In this document: piece by piece, positions 6,629 to 6,987 of the stretch
How the letters are laid out: each line of letters opens with the position of its first letter
Numbering within the stretch: position 1 is the first letter of the stretch
DNA from: Methyloceanibacter sp.
GTDB lineage: Bacteria; Pseudomonadota; Alphaproteobacteria; Rhizobiales; Methyloligellaceae
Assembly (NCBI GenBank): GCA_025449615.1
Contig: JANWJA010000023.1
Span: 1-6,987 of the forward strand
Reading direction: 5' to 3'
Length of the DNA stretch: 6,987 bases
Made by a program: the position numbers and the translations under genes
The notes under the pieces: model-generated
The model's database searches: none
What the model was told of the DNA's origin: nothing
What the model saw: the letters and a program-made list of their open reading frames with translations, nothing else

Positions 6629-6702
6629 TGGCTGGGGGACTAGGATTCGAACCTAGACTGGCGGAGTCAGAGTCCGCTGTCCTACCGTTAGACGATCCCC
6701 CA
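6629..6702 (-). tRNA. tRNA-Gln, anticodon CUG
   Basis: The minus strand folds into a complete 74-base tRNA. The acceptor stem is TGGGGGA with TCCCCCA, followed by G73 and an encoded CCA (6631-6629). The D-arm is GTCT/GGAC, and the anticodon stem GCGGA/TCCGC holds the loop CTCTGAC. The variable loop has 4 bases, and the T-arm is CTAGG-TTCGAAT-CCTAG. The anticodon CTG decodes CAG glutamine codons, and the U1-A72 pair is the usual glutamine tRNA identity feature. No mismatch is seen in any stem. Its 3' end faces the CFI-box-like gene 116 bases away. Confidence 0.95.
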
Positions 6703-6913
6703 ATTGCCCCTTCAACGTAGTGAGGCGACCGGGCATTGAAAAGCGCTCAAAGATTTGGTGGCCGGTTCTAACCGCAGTTCTTAACCCTTGGCAAGGCTCG
6801 CCAGCTCTCGAGCATTCTAAGTCTGTTTCTCATCAATCCTTTAACTCTGTGGCTCAGGATAAGCCGGTGTAAGGCATTGGATCGGTTAGAAACTCAAGGG
6901 CCAGATACAAATT

Positions 6914-6987
6914 ATGCAGACAACGACGCTTACGCCCACTGCCGAACGTCTCAGCGCCGCCTTGAAGGCGCTCCGGCTGACGCATGA
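6914..6987 (+). CDS. N-terminal fragment of an unidentified gene
   Basis: From ATG 6914 the frame stays open to the window end and gives MQTTTLTPTAERLSAALKAL and then RLTH. An in-frame TAG at 6887-6889 excludes a much longer start. AAGGG at 6896-6900 is 13 bases upstream, rather far for a ribosome-binding site. The helical, Ala/Leu-rich composition and GC-rich third positions favour a real gene. The 211-base gap 6703-6913 between it and the tRNA holds no other gene and would carry its promoter, though no convincing -35/-10 pair was seen. The product cannot be named. Confidence 0.5.
   Translation, partial: MQTTTLTPTAERLSAALKALRLTH

Noticed and set aside
6629..6702. Integration (att) site for a mobile element at tRNA-Gln
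   Set aside because: I found no second copy of the tRNA 3' end in the window and no integrase gene.

Overview
The window looks like chromosomal DNA from an alphaproteobacterium, most likely of the order Hyphomicrobiales (Rhizobiales). It is GC-rich throughout. It carries the fused CysN-CysC (NodQ-type) sulfate-activation enzyme common in that order, and an intergenic palindrome of the GCATGAT...CCCGAAA / TTTCGGG-ATCATGC kind that resembles the dispersed repeats of rhizobial relatives. The order-level assignment is inference; genus cannot be read from this sequence.

Left part (1-3028): a probable divergent gene start on the minus strand (ending at 60, cut by the window edge) faces a two-gene sulfate-activation operon on the plus strand. 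cysD (201-1109) encodes the small subunit of ATP sulfurylase. cysNC (1109-3028) encodes its GTPase subunit fused to APS kinase. The two genes overlap by one base (TGATG). Together they convert sulfate to APS and then PAPS. No PAPS or sulfite reductase gene is in view.

Middle (3029-3161): a convergent intergenic gap with a long GC-rich stem and a separate palindromic repeat that touches the stop codon of the next gene.

Right part (3162-6702, minus strand): transcribed leftwards are tRNA-Gln(CUG), a Cys-rich CFI-box-like protein with a Tat-like signal (6512-5571), a TAXI-type periplasmic solute-binding protein (5454-4402), and a single-pass membrane protein with Sel1/TPR-like C-terminal repeats (4322-3162). 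All three proteins appear to be exported or membrane-anchored, and the last two are closely spaced. No TRAP permease genes accompany the TAXI protein, so its partner is unknown. This envelope cluster is the least ordinary part of the window. A last, truncated plus-strand gene probably begins at 6914.

No CRISPR array, insertion sequence, phage gene or clear defence system is visible. The sulfate genes are conventional; the CFI-box / TAXI / Sel1 grouping is the best candidate for something poorly described.
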